From assembly GCF_007856155.1 (NCBI RefSeq), contig NZ_CP042266.1, positions 558,001 through 622,000 on the forward strand: a stretch of DNA of 64,000 nucleotides, written 5' to 3'. The stretch comes from Streptomyces qinzhouensis (lineage in GTDB: Bacteria > Actinomycetota > Actinomycetes > Streptomycetales > Streptomycetaceae). Below are positions 25,804-34,338 of this stretch, in pieces; position 1 is the stretch's first letter, and every line of letters begins with the position of its first letter. Both the position numbers and the translations under genes were made by a program. The notes under the pieces are model-generated. The model ran no database searches. It was not told where the DNA came from and saw only the letters and a program-made list of their open reading frames with translations.

Positions 25804-26499
25804 TCAGCGGCCCGGTTCGCGGACCGTGATCCGGGCGCCGGGGCTTACCTTCTCCAGGGACTCGGCGAGTTCGGCGCCCGCGGCCCGCAGTTCGCCGTCG
25901 GTCATGGGCGCGAGCGACTCCAGCAGGAAGATCGCGTTCACCGACTCCTCGGTGAGCCGGGTGCGGGGGCCCTGCCGCCAGTTCCAGCGGCGGCAGGTGA
26001 CGCCCTCGCCGTCGCACCAGACGATTTCCCCGGGCTCCGGGTGCTCGACGGTCTCCGCGCCCGCCGCGACGGTCGTGAAGGGTTCGTCGCCCGTGGCGCG
26101 CACCAGACGCATTCCGCCGCTGACGCGGTCGAGGTCCTCGCCGCCGACGGGGATCAGATGGGCGACGCTGATGGCGTTGTAGACGTCGACGAGAAGGTTG
26201 ATCCGGGGCAGCCCCCCGTCGGCGAGGGCGCGTTTGGCGAGCGCCTCCGCGGAGTTGCGGGTACGGGACGGCTTGGCGCCGAACGCGGTGTACACCTCCC
26301 GCCAGGCGGCCATATGCGGGTCCTCGTGCGGGGCGCGCCCGCCGAGGCGGTCGGCGAGGCGGCGCGCGGCATCGTCGAGGAGCGCGGAACTGTGGTCGTC
26401 ACTGGGGCCGTTGACCAGCCCGTGCGCCTCGATCGCGAGATGGGTGAAGCCGGGGGCGAGGGCGGTGACCTCGTCGGCGACGGTGAGCGTGAGCGCCAT
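25804..26499 (-). CDS. B3/B4 (phenylalanyl-tRNA synthetase beta-like) domain protein
   Basis: The 231-residue protein has a B3/B4 tRNA-binding-type domain: EAHGLVNGPSD, AWREVYTAFGAKPSRTRNSAEALAKRAL, LLVDVYNAISVAHLIPVGGEDLD and EIVWCDGEGVTCRRWNWRQG. Stand-alone B3/4 proteins are thought to edit or trans-edit mischarged tRNAs, or to bind small amino-acid-like ligands. ATG 26499 has AGGA 6 bases upstream; the GTG 26514 would overlap the stop of the transglutaminase-like gene. The two genes form a coupled pair. Confidence 0.85.
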   Translation of the reverse strand: MALTLTVADEVTALAPGFTHLAIEAHGLVNGPSDDHSSALLDDAARRLADRLGGRAPHEDPHMAAWREVYTAFGAKPSRTRNSAEALAKRALADGGLPRINLLVDVYNAISVAHLIPVGGEDLDRVSGGMRLVRATGDEPFTTVAAGAETVEHPEPGEIVWCDGEGVTCRRWNWRQGPRTRLTEESVNAIFLLESLAPMTDGELRAAGAELAESLEKVSPGARITVREPGR

Positions 26500-26510
26500 G
26501 CGGTTCCTCG

Positions 26511-27101
26511 TCACAGTGCGGTGGGAAGCGTGTTGCAGAGAGTCTCCCGGTCGGGTGCCGCCTCGAGCACGGCGAGCACCGCCGGATGTGGTGCAGCATA
26601 CAGCACCGGATAGTCCTCTTCATTGGACTCCGGGTCGACGGGGAAGGCCAGCCGCTCCCGGTCGAGGGAGAACTGCGCGTCGACGCCCGGCTTGTTGCCG
26701 CGGGGGTCGATCCGGGACCAGTGCTCACGTCCCGGCAGCTTCAGGGCCACCAGTCCGTGCAGGACGCCGAGGTTCTGGTAGCAGAGGGCGGCGGGGATCG
26801 AGTCGGCGCGCAGCAGTGCGGTCAGGGCGTGCGCCTTGGCGTAGCAGATGCCGGTGCGCTGCTCCAGGACCTCGGAGGCGCGCCGGGTGACCCGGGGGTC
26901 GTCGGCGTCGATGGAGTGCGTGATGGTGTCGCGGACGAACTCGAAGGCGGCCCGGGCGTAGGCATGGGCGTCGGGGGCGTCGCGCCGCAGGCGCGCGGCG
27001 GTCTCCCGTACGAGCGGATGGCCGTGGTCGATGGTCTCGTCGGCGGCCAGATAGGCGGCGATGTCGTCCGTCTGCTGGATCAGTTCCATGGTGTCGACCA
27101 T
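26511..27101 (-). CDS. transglutaminase-like cysteine protease domain protein
   Basis: About 196 residues. The catalytic-type core is TGICYAKAHALTALLRADSIPAALCYQ with Cys in GICYAK, a His in GVLHGLVALKL and Asp in SRIDPRGN, the usual Cys-His-Asp order of transglutaminase-like proteins. FEFVRDTITHS is the typical helix before the active site. Start choice is uncertain: ATG 27101 (MVDTMEL) and ATG 27089 both lack a good ribosome site. It is upstream of the B3/4 gene and coupled with it. Confidence 0.85.
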   Translation of the reverse strand: MVDTMELIQQTDDIAAYLAADETIDHGHPLVRETAARLRRDAPDAHAYARAAFEFVRDTITHSIDADDPRVTRRASEVLEQRTGICYAKAHALTALLRADSIPAALCYQNLGVLHGLVALKLPGREHWSRIDPRGNKPGVDAQFSLDRERLAFPVDPESNEEDYPVLYAAPHPAVLAVLEAAPDRETLCNTLPTAL

Positions 27102-27180
27102 AGGAAGAGCGGCCGACCGGGTCAATGGATTTCCGGTCGGCCGCATAATCATGCAGTACCCATGCGGTACTCGGGGTCCG

Positions 27181-28251
27181 CTAGCGGGCCAGCTCTTCCT
27201 TGAGCGCCTGGACGAAGGCGTCGACGTCCTCTTCCGTGGTGTCGAAGGAGCACATCCAGCGGACGTCGCCCGCGGCCTCGTCCCAGAAGTAGAAGCGGAA
27301 GCGGCGCTGGAGGCGGATGGTCACCTCGTGCGGGAGCCGGGCGAAGACGGCGTTGGCCTGCACGGGGTAGAGGATCTCCACCCCGTCGACCTGGCTGACC
27401 CCGTCGGCGAGCCGTCGGGCCATGGCGTTGGAGTGCCGGGCGTTGCGCAGCCACAGGTCCTGGGCGAGTAGTGCCTCCAGCTGGACGGAGACGAAGCGCA
27501 TTTTCGACGCGAGCTGCATGGACATCTTGCGTATGTGCTTCATATGGCTGACGGCGCCGGGGTTGAGGACGATGACCGCCTCGCCGAACATCATGCCGTT
27601 CTTGGTGCCGCCGAAGGTGATCACGTCGACGCCGACGGCGTTGGTGAAGGTCCGCATGGGGACGTCGAGCGACGCGGCCGCGTTGGCTATGCGGGCGCCG
27701 TCGAGGTGGACCTTCATTCCCCGCTCGTGGGCGTGCTCGACGATCGCCCGGATCTCCCCGGGTGTGTAGACCGTGCCCAGTTCGGTGTTCTGGGTGATCG
27801 ACACGACCTGGGGCATCGCCCGGTGCTCGTCCTCCCAGCCCCAGGCCTGCCGGTCGATGAGCTCGGGGGTGAGCTTGCCGTCCGGGGTCGGGACGGTCAG
27901 CAGCTTCAGTCCGCCCATGCGCTCGGGCGCGCCGCCCTCGTCGACGTTGATATGGGCGCTCTCGGCGCAGATCACCGCGCCCCAGCGGTCGGTCATGGCC
28001 TGGAGGGCGGTGACATTGGCGCCGGTGCCGTTGAAGACGGGGAAGGCTTCGGCGGTGGGGCCGAAGTGGCTGTGCATGATGCGCTGGAGGTGGTCGGTGT
28101 AGTCGTCCTCGCCGTAGGAGACCTGGTGGCCTCCGTTGGCGAGGGCGATGGCGGCGAGCACCTCGGGGTGGACGCCGGCGTAGTTGTCGCTGGCGAAGCC
28201 CCGTACCGCGGGGTCGTGATGGCGCCGGGCGGCCGTCGGTCGGGTGTTCAC
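27181..28251 (-). CDS. ltaE: low-specificity threonine aldolase
   Basis: A PLP enzyme of about 356 residues. FASDNYAGVHPEVLAAIALANGG, GEDDYTDHLQRIM, GTGANVTALQAM and ESAHINVDEGGAPER are LtaE-type motifs; HLDGARIANA carries the PLP Asp, and FGGTKNGMMFGEA carries the Schiff-base Lys. It splits threonine (or related beta-hydroxy amino acids) to glycine and an aldehyde. Two GTG starts are possible, 28269 and 28251; the latter overlaps the SDR stop (GTGA), so it is chosen. It is last in the DUF6421-SDR-aldolase operon. Confidence 0.9.
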   Translation of the reverse strand: MNTRPTAARRHHDPAVRGFASDNYAGVHPEVLAAIALANGGHQVSYGEDDYTDHLQRIMHSHFGPTAEAFPVFNGTGANVTALQAMTDRWGAVICAESAHINVDEGGAPERMGGLKLLTVPTPDGKLTPELIDRQAWGWEDEHRAMPQVVSITQNTELGTVYTPGEIRAIVEHAHERGMKVHLDGARIANAAASLDVPMRTFTNAVGVDVITFGGTKNGMMFGEAVIVLNPGAVSHMKHIRKMSMQLASKMRFVSVQLEALLAQDLWLRNARHSNAMARRLADGVSQVDGVEILYPVQANAVFARLPHEVTIRLQRRFRFYFWDEAAGDVRWMCSFDTTEEDVDAFVQALKEELAR

Positions 28252-29000
28252 GGGCGGGGCGTCATCCACAGGCGCTGTCCATTCAGTTCACCGGCGGGCC
28301 GGTCCCAGACTCCGGCGATGGCGTCGGCCAGTTCCGAGACGTCCGTGAAGCCCGCGAACTTCGCGTTCGGGCGCTCGGCGCGCATGGCGTCGTGCACCAG
28401 AGCCTTGACCACCAGGATCGCAGCCGCCGTCCCGGGGCCGGCTTCGCCCCCCGCCTTGCGGAAGGCGTCGGCCAGGGCGAGCGTCCAGGCCTCGGCGGCC
28501 GCCTTGGAGGCCGCGTAGGCGGCGTTGCCCGCGGTGGGGGCGCTCGCCCCGGCGGCGCTGATCAGCAGATAGCGGCCGCGGTCGCTGCGGAGCAGCCCGT
28601 CGTGGAAGGCGAGGGAGGTGTGCTGGACGGTACGGATCAGCAACTTCTCCAGCAGATCCCAGTCGGAGAGGTTGGTCTCGGCGAAGGAGGGGCTGCCGCG
28701 CCAGCCGCCGACGAGGTGTACCAGACCGTCGATCCGGCCGAACTCCTTCTCGGTCTTGTCGGCCCATTCGCGGGTGGCGTCGAGGTCGAGCAGGTCGACG
28801 GTGTCGCCGGTGACGGTGGCGCCGCCGTGGGCGTAGCGGGCGGCGTCGACGGCGGCGGCGAGCCGCTCGGGGTCGGCGTCGGCGCCGACGACGGTGGCAC
28901 CCGCCTCGGCGAGGCGGAGCAGGGCGGCGCGCCCGGCGGGGCCCGCCGCGCCGGCGACCGCGACGACGGCCCCTTCCAGCGGGCCGTTGGAGTTCTTCAT
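28248..29000 (-). CDS. short-chain dehydrogenase/reductase
   Basis: The 250-residue SDR has a Rossmann-like cofactor loop AVAGAAGPAGRAALLRLAEAGATVVGAD, less typical than TGxxxGIG, and the active-site YAASKAAAEAWTLAL (YxxxK) with SAAG upstream serine. The unusual AGAAGPAGRA loop should still bind NAD(P). GGAGG lies 8 bases before ATG 29000. The operon partners are DUF6421 upstream and threonine aldolase downstream, so it may oxidise or reduce an amino-acid-derived carbonyl. Confidence 0.88.
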   Translation of the reverse strand: MKNSNGPLEGAVVAVAGAAGPAGRAALLRLAEAGATVVGADADPERLAAAVDAARYAHGGATVTGDTVDLLDLDATREWADKTEKEFGRIDGLVHLVGGWRGSPSFAETNLSDWDLLEKLLIRTVQHTSLAFHDGLLRSDRGRYLLISAAGASAPTAGNAAYAASKAAAEAWTLALADAFRKAGGEAGPGTAAAILVVKALVHDAMRAERPNAKFAGFTDVSELADAIAGVWDRPAGELNGQRLWMTPRP

Positions 29001-29026
29001 CTCGGTCGCCTCCTTGGTACGGATGG

Positions 29027-30442
29027 TCACGCGGCTGCCCCGGACGCGGTGCCGTCGGCCACCGGGCCGTTCGCGGTGATCCCCTTGGTGGTGGCGATCA
29101 CCCGCTTGAGCTTCTTGGACAGCGCCTCATAGAACATGCTGAGCGGAAATTCGTCCGGAAGCACGTCGTCGACGAGCTTACGCGGCGGCTGGGACAGGTC
29201 GAGGGCGTCGGGGCCCTTGGCCCAGCGGGAGCCCGGGTGCGGGGCGAGATAGGTGGAGACCAGTTCGTACGCGGCGAACCAGTGGACGAGCTTGGGGCGG
29301 TCGATACCGTCGCGGTAGAGCTTCTCGATCTCGGCGCAGAGCTGGTTGGTGATCTGCGGCGCCCGGTCCCAGTCGATCTTCAGGGTGTTGTCGGTCCAGC
29401 GGAGCACATCGTGCTGGTGGAGGTAGGCGAAGAGGAGCTGGCCGCCCAGTCCGTCGTAGTTGCGGACGCGATCACCGGTGACGGGGAAGCGGAACATCCG
29501 GTCGAACAGCACGGCGAACTGCACATCGCGGCCCTGCGGGAAGCCGTCGGCCTCCAGTCGCACGGCCTCCTTGAAGGCGGTGAGGTCGCAGCGGAGCTCC
29601 TCCAGGCCGTACATCCAGAACGGCTGGCGCTGCTTGATCATGAAGGGGTCGAACGGCAGGTCGCCGTGGCTGTGGGTGCGGTCGTGGACCAGGTCCCACA
29701 GGACGAAGGCCTCCTGGCAGCGCTGCTGGTCCTCGACCATGGCCCGGATGTCGTCGGGCAGATCGAGGCCGAGGACGGAGACGGCCTCGTTGGTCACCGC
29801 GCGGAAGCGGGCGGCCTCGCGGTCGCAGAAGATGCCGCCCCAGGTGAAGCGCTCCGGGGCCTCCCGGACGGCGATGGTCTCGGGGAAGAGGACGGCGGAG
29901 TTGGTGTCGTACCCCGCGGTGAAGTCCTCGAAGGTGATGCCGCAGAACAGCGGGTTGTCGTAGCGGGTGCGCTCCAGCTCGGCGAGCCACTCGGGCCACA
30001 CCATGCGCAGGACGACGGCCTCCAGATTGCGGTCCGGGTTGCCGTTCTGGGTGTACATGGGGAAGACCACGAGGTGCTGGAGGCCGTCGGCGCGGTGCGC
30101 GGCGGGCTGGAAGGCCAGCAGGGAGTCGAGGAAGTCCGGGACGCCGAAGGCGTCGTCGGACCATTTGCGGAGGTCCGCGGTGAGCGCCCGGTGGTAGTCG
30201 GCGTCGTGCGGCAGCAGCGGGGACAGCTCCGCGACGGCGCCGGCGATCCGCTCCACGGCGACCTCGGCATCGGCCCGGGCGGGGGCGCCCTCGGCGTCGA
30301 AGTCTATGGAACCGTCCTTCGACTGCCAGGGGCGGATTTCCTCGACGGCGCTCTTGAGCCGGGACCAGGCCGGGTGGTCGACCACCCGCTCGGCGGTGGA
30401 TCCGACCGCCGCTGCAGCATCCTGCACAAGAATTTCCGTCAT
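29027..30442 (-). CDS. DUF6421 family protein
   Basis: This 471-residue protein of unknown function is conserved in streptomycetes (DUF6421). Clear features are WDLVHDRTHSHGDLPFDPF (His-rich, HDxTHxHGD, potentially metal-binding), RQPFWMYGLEELRCDLTAFKEA, LFCGITFEDFTAGYDTNSAVLFPET and HQHDVLRWTDNTLKIDW. No signal or membrane segment is seen. GGAGGA lies before ATG 30442. It is first in an operon with an SDR (26 bases downstream) and threonine aldolase. The His/Asp motif hints at a metalloenzyme, but no reaction is known. Confidence 0.85.
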   Translation of the reverse strand: MTEILVQDAAAAVGSTAERVVDHPAWSRLKSAVEEIRPWQSKDGSIDFDAEGAPARADAEVAVERIAGAVAELSPLLPHDADYHRALTADLRKWSDDAFGVPDFLDSLLAFQPAAHRADGLQHLVVFPMYTQNGNPDRNLEAVVLRMVWPEWLAELERTRYDNPLFCGITFEDFTAGYDTNSAVLFPETIAVREAPERFTWGGIFCDREAARFRAVTNEAVSVLGLDLPDDIRAMVEDQQRCQEAFVLWDLVHDRTHSHGDLPFDPFMIKQRQPFWMYGLEELRCDLTAFKEAVRLEADGFPQGRDVQFAVLFDRMFRFPVTGDRVRNYDGLGGQLLFAYLHQHDVLRWTDNTLKIDWDRAPQITNQLCAEIEKLYRDGIDRPKLVHWFAAYELVSTYLAPHPGSRWAKGPDALDLSQPPRKLVDDVLPDEFPLSMFYEALSKKLKRVIATTKGITANGPVADGTASGAAA

Positions 30443-30743
30443 GTCACTTCCTCCACAGGAGAACCTCGCGTCAAGACACCGTATCCAGGCCGGCTTCTTT
30501 GAGACAAGTGACCCCTATGGAAATTATCCTGCACGATTTCATGACGACAGGAAGGTTTACGGCGTGTGACCGGACGAACGCTGACTTCCGTCGGCCTGAA
30601 CACCCACAGGAGGTGCGTACGGGACTGATGTGTGCACGGACGGTCCCCTCGCGGGTACGGACCATTAGGCTGCGCCCTGCCGGGCCGCCGCTGCCCGTGG
30701 GGCAGTTGCGCGGGAGCCGCCGTCGACGGAAGCGGAGAGAATC
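30443..30743. other. divergent intergenic region
   Basis: About 300 bases between the DUF6421 gene and the GDPD gene. The part near 30510-30570 is AT-richer (ATGGAAATTATCCTG, GATTTCATGACG) and probably holds the DUF6421 promoter reading leftwards. No coding frame is supported. Confidence 0.5.
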
Positions 30744-31427
30744 TTGTCGTTCCTCACCATCGGTCATCGCGGGGTCATGGGCGTGGCGCCGGAGAACACC
30801 CTGCGCTCTTTCATCCAGGCGGAACGCTCCGGAATGGACGCCGTCGAACTGGATCTGCATCTGAGCAAGGACGGCGCGCTCGTCGTCATGCACGACGAGG
30901 ACGTGGACCGCACGACCGACGGCAGCGGGCCCGTGGCCGAGAAGACCCTCGCCGAGCTGCGGGAGCTGGACGCGGGCGGCGGCGAGCGGGTGCCGGTCTT
31001 CCACGAGGTGGTGGACGCGGTGCGGTGCCCGCTCCAGGCCGAGATCAAGGACATCGCGGCGGCCCGCGCCCTCGCCGATGTACTGCTCCGCCGGGATCTG
31101 GTCCGCCGGGTCACGGTCTCCTCCTTCCACGACGACGCGGTCGCGGAGATCGCGGCCCTGGTCCCGGGGGTACGGACGGTACTGATCGCGAGCCGCTGGG
31201 GCGGGGACGTCGTCGACCGGGCGAAGGCGGTGGGGGCGCACTGGCTGGCCCTGAACATCCGGCGGCTGACGCTGGAGACCACGGAGCGGGCGCACACCGA
31301 GGGGCTGCGGGTGCTGGGCTGGGTGGTGAACACCCAAGCCCAGCTCAGGCTGGCCCGCGCGCTCGAACTCGACGGTGTGACCACCGACTTCCCCGAAATC
31401 CGGCGCACCGGCCGATTCACCGCGTAG
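30744..31427 (+). CDS. glycerophosphodiester phosphodiesterase
   Basis: The 227-residue enzyme has IGHRGVMGVAPENTLRSF with the catalytic HRG and PEN, followed by AVELDLHLSKDGALVVMHDEDVDRTTDGSG (metal ligands ExD and the second catalytic His). QAEIKD supplies the third acidic ligand. GDPD enzymes hydrolyse glycerophosphodiesters from phospholipid turnover to glycerol-3-phosphate plus alcohol. No signal is present, so the enzyme is cytoplasmic. TTG 30744 follows GGAGAG by 5 bases. Confidence 0.92.
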   Translation: MSFLTIGHRGVMGVAPENTLRSFIQAERSGMDAVELDLHLSKDGALVVMHDEDVDRTTDGSGPVAEKTLAELRELDAGGGERVPVFHEVVDAVRCPLQAEIKDIAAARALADVLLRRDLVRRVTVSSFHDDAVAEIAALVPGVRTVLIASRWGGDVVDRAKAVGAHWLALNIRRLTLETTERAHTEGLRVLGWVVNTQAQLRLARALELDGVTTDFPEIRRTGRFTA

Positions 31428-31466
31428 GCCCGGTCCGGGCGATCCTGTCGGCCCACGGCTACGGCA

Positions 31467-31530
31467 CTCCCCCTGGGCCTTCGGCCCGGGTGGGGGTACC
31501 CCCGGGGCGACAGCCGGGGGTACCCCTACC
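31467..31530. terminator. cluster of GC-rich palindromes after GDPD gene
   Basis: GGGCC-TTC-GGCCC type hairpin at about 31472-31490 is followed by GGGGGTACCCCC (31492-31503) and a second GGGGGTACCCC (31516-31526). The stacked stems lie about 45 bases after the stop and probably terminate transcription. Confidence 0.6.
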
Positions 31531-31548
31531 GCCTTGCGATACGTCCCC

Positions 31549-31703
31549 TGGGCCCTAGCGGGCCCGGGGAGGCCCCACGCTGGACCCTGGCGGGCCCGGG
31601 GAGACCCCACGTTGGACCTGGCCGGCCCGGGGAGACCCCAGGTTGGGTCCTGGCGGGCCCGCCAGGGCGGCCCCAGGTGGGCACTGGCGGGCCCGGGCAT
31701 CCG
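31549..31703. repeat. degenerate ~32-bp direct repeat array, about 4.5 copies
   Basis: Units start at 31549, 31581, 31613, 31644 and 31678 with TGGacCCTGGCGGGCCCGGG-like sequence and end near CCCCACGT or CCCCAGGT. Spacings of 32, 32, 31 and 34 bases show decay between copies. Each unit holds a GGCGGGCCCG-type self-complementary core. It is intergenic between the convergent GDPD and acetyltransferase genes, with no coding frame supported. Confidence 0.8.
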
Positions 31704-31789
31704 ACGCCGCGGGCTGATCCTCGAGAATCAGCCGGACCGGACCCGGCGGTTCGGTGCGCCGGGCGGGATCGGGTCCGCCCGGCGTGCCC

Positions 31790-32344
31790 TCACACCAGGT
31801 TCTTGACGAGCTGCTCGAAGACCAGGTCGTCGCGCTTGGGGCGGCCGTGGCGCTCGCTGCCGTACGGGAACGGCGAAAGGCTGCCCGTACGGCGGTAGCC
31901 CCGGCGCTCGTACCAGGCGATCAGATCCTCGCGTACGGAGATCACCGTCATCTCCATCACGGTCGTGCCCCAGCCCTCGGCCGCCAGCTGCTCGGCCTCG
32001 GTGATCACCCGGCGGCCCAGGCCGTTGCCCTGGAGCCCCGGGCGGACCGCGAACAGACCGAAGTAGGCCCGGTCGCCGCGCCGTTCGAGCTGGAAGCAGG
32101 CGACGACCTCGCCGCCGTCACCGGTCACGGCGATCATCCGGCTGTCGTCGGCCGTCATCACGGCCCGGATGCCGGCCTCGTCGATCCGCCGCCCGCCGAT
32201 GAGATGGGACTCGGTGGTCCAGCCCCGTTCGCCCCCGTCGCCGCGGTAGGCGGACTGGACCAGTACGACCAGGGCCGGAACATCGGCATCGGTGGCGTCG
32301 CGGTAGGTCAGATCGCCCGAGGGGCGGGGTGGTGCGGTACTCAT
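31790..32344 (-). CDS. GNAT-family N-acetyltransferase
   Basis: A 184-residue acetyltransferase. The acetyl-CoA loop is GLFAVRPGLQGNGLGRRVITEAEQLA (QxxGxG), followed by LIAWYERRGYRRTGSLSPFPYG, where the conserved tyrosine of motif B is present. The substrate is not evident; this family often acts on amino acids or aminoglycoside-like amines. GGGAGAG lies 8 bases before ATG 32344. It is monocistronic. Confidence 0.9.
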   Translation of the reverse strand: MSTAPPRPSGDLTYRDATDADVPALVVLVQSAYRGDGGERGWTTESHLIGGRRIDEAGIRAVMTADDSRMIAVTGDGGEVVACFQLERRGDRAYFGLFAVRPGLQGNGLGRRVITEAEQLAAEGWGTTVMEMTVISVREDLIAWYERRGYRRTGSLSPFPYGSERHGRPKRDDLVFEQLVKNLV

Positions 32345-32615
32345 GGTGTGGTCTCTCCCGTCTCACTAACTGCGGATCACTGGCTCCGGATGGCCGGTTA
32401 CGAACTGCGCGTCAGCGTACGCGGCGCCGCCGCGCCCCACAGCGGCCGGTCGCGCCCCGCCCCGCGCTCCCCGCGCACTCCCGTGCGCTCGGGTGTGCGC
32501 CACGGCGGCCGGGCATCCTCCCCGCGAGAACCGCGAGAACCGCGAGAAGCACGCGACCGGCGGGACCCGATGCGGCCGTCGCACTCCGCGCGGCCGTCCG
32601 CTAGGGAGGTGCCCC

Positions 32616-33164
32616 GTGCACGGACCGGCGCTGTCCGGCTGGCTGCTCGCCGCGCTGTCGGCGGCGACCGGCGCGTACTGCCTGGCCCGGATGCGGTCCT
32701 GCTCCGGGGGCGTCCGCCGGGCGGCGGGCGGCGAGGCCCTGATGGGGTTCGGAATGGCGGCCATGGCGGTGCCCGCCGCCGCCCTGGACCCCCCGCTCTG
32801 GGCGTGGACGGCGGGGGCCGGGGTCTTCGGCGGAGCGGCACTGCTGTCGCTGGCGGCGGCCCGGCACGGCGGCCACCACCTCCATCACGCCGTGGGCTCG
32901 CTGGCGATGGTCTATATGGCGGTCCTGATGGCGGACCCGTCCGGCGGGGGCCACTCCGGGCACGCCCCGTCCCCGTCCGGCATTCCCCTGCTGACCGGCG
33001 CCCTCTTCGCGTACTACGCGGTGTACGTGCTCCGCTCCGGCACCCGGCTCGCCCCCTCCGGCGGCGCCGGGCCCGGTCCGGCGAGCGGGCCGACACCGGA
33101 ACTGGTTCCGGCCTGCCGGCTGGTGATGGGCCTCGGGATGCTGGCGATGCTGCTCGCCCTGTGA
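32616..33164 (+). CDS. DUF5134 integral membrane protein
   Basis: The 182-residue protein has five or so membrane helices and the His-rich DUF5134 core RHGGHHLHHAVGSLAMVYMAVLMA, then a His-containing loop GGGHSGHAP. The family is actinobacterial and linked by context to copper or heme handling, which the His clusters would suit; direct evidence is lacking. GGAGG (32605-32609) precedes GTG 32616. The next gene, an M56 peptidase, starts about 105 bases downstream. Confidence 0.85.
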   Translation: MHGPALSGWLLAALSAATGAYCLARMRSCSGGVRRAAGGEALMGFGMAAMAVPAAALDPPLWAWTAGAGVFGGAALLSLAAARHGGHHLHHAVGSLAMVYMAVLMADPSGGGHSGHAPSPSGIPLLTGALFAYYAVYVLRSGTRLAPSGGAGPGPASGPTPELVPACRLVMGLGMLAMLLAL

Positions 33165-33269
33165 CCACCGGCCCACCGGCCCGCCGGCCGACCGGTGAAA
33201 CCGTGGCGTGCGTCACTCTTGCCGTCGGGGATCGTCCCGCCGGCACCGGGCCCTGGATAGGCTTGGCCC

Positions 33270-34205
33270 ATGCTGGTCTCCCTGGTGCTGCTGTTGCTCG
33301 GCGCGCTGGCCGCTGTTCTGGCGCCCAGACTGGTGGCGAGGGCCCACTGGTCGGAGCGAGAACCGATCGTCGCCCTCTGGGTCTGGCAGTGCGTGGTGGC
33401 CGCGGTGCTGCTGTCGTTCGCGCTGTCGATGACCTTCAGCGCTGCCGCCGCCTGGCAGCTCGTCAGAGGACATGTCTTCGCCCCCGCGCCGCAGGATGTG
33501 GTGGAGGCGTACGCGCTGGGGGTCGACGGGCCGTGGGCGGCCGGACTCGCGGTGGTACTGGCCTGCGGCGGCCTCTGGTCGGCCGCGATGCTGACCCGGG
33601 AGATCCGCGCCGCCCGGGCGCAGCGCCGGCAGCGCCGCCGCGAACTGCTGGTACGGGCTCCGCTGATGCCGGGCGAGGAGACCGAAGGCGAGCGGCTGGT
33701 GGTCCTGGAGGGCGACCGCCCCGACGCCTGGTGGCTGCCCGGATCGGCACCCCAACTGGTCATCACCACCGCCGCGTTGCGTCGGCTCGAGGGCCGTCAG
33801 CTCGATGCCGTACTGGCACATGAGCAGGGGCACGCCCGGGCCCGGCACGACTGGCTGCTGCATGTGTCGGGGGCGCTGGCCGCCGGATTCCCCCAGGTGC
33901 CGGTGTTCGCCGCGTTCCGTGACGAGATGCACCGGCTGGTGGAGCTGTCCGCCGACGATATGGCCTCCAAGCGGTTCGGCAGGCTGACGATCGCGCTGGC
34001 CCTGGTCGAACTCAACGAGGAGCGCGGGGTGTTCGGTCCCTGTCCCCCGCATCACCACCAGCTCCCGCAGCGGGTCGACCGGCTGCTGACGGCGGCCCCC
34101 CGGCTCGCTCCGGTGCACCGGCTGAAGCTGACGGCCGCCGCCGCTCTGGTACCGGTGGTCCCCGTCCTGGTGGCCTTCGTCCCCGCGCTGCGCGCCATCG
34201 GCTGA
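33270..34205 (+). CDS. M56-family membrane metallopeptidase
   Basis: A 311-residue protein with N-terminal membrane helices, then the zinc motif AVLAHEQGHARARHDWLLH (HEQGH, HExxH) and a distal ELSADDMAS that supplies the third ligand. Final hydrophobic helix ends in LVPVVPVLVAFVPAL. M56 proteins (BlaR1/MecR1 relatives) process membrane or regulator proteins. Unlike the M56 gene at 48469, no BlaI-type repressor is adjacent. Confidence 0.9.
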   Translation: MLVSLVLLLLGALAAVLAPRLVARAHWSEREPIVALWVWQCVVAAVLLSFALSMTFSAAAAWQLVRGHVFAPAPQDVVEAYALGVDGPWAAGLAVVLACGGLWSAAMLTREIRAARAQRRQRRRELLVRAPLMPGEETEGERLVVLEGDRPDAWWLPGSAPQLVITTAALRRLEGRQLDAVLAHEQGHARARHDWLLHVSGALAAGFPQVPVFAAFRDEMHRLVELSADDMASKRFGRLTIALALVELNEERGVFGPCPPHHHQLPQRVDRLLTAAPRLAPVHRLKLTAAAALVPVVPVLVAFVPALRAIG

Positions 34206-34338
34206 ACCCGGCCCGCCGAGTATCCGAGCTCCCGAACCGTGCCGTTCCGCGCCGGTCCGGGAGCGGGTGCCGCGCCCGGCGGACGGAATCCCGGTCCCGG
34301 GATGGCCGTGGCGGCGTCCGCCGGGGAAGATCGTCCCC

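Noticed and set aside
29237..30502. Plus-strand frame opposite DUF6421 gene
   Set aside because: Composition is Val/Glu/Gly-rich repetition typical of GC-rich antisense frames; DUF6421 has a clear ribosome site.
31467..31703. CRISPR array at the repeated block
   Set aside because: Units are contiguous, degenerate and lack unique spacers, and no cas genes are in the window.
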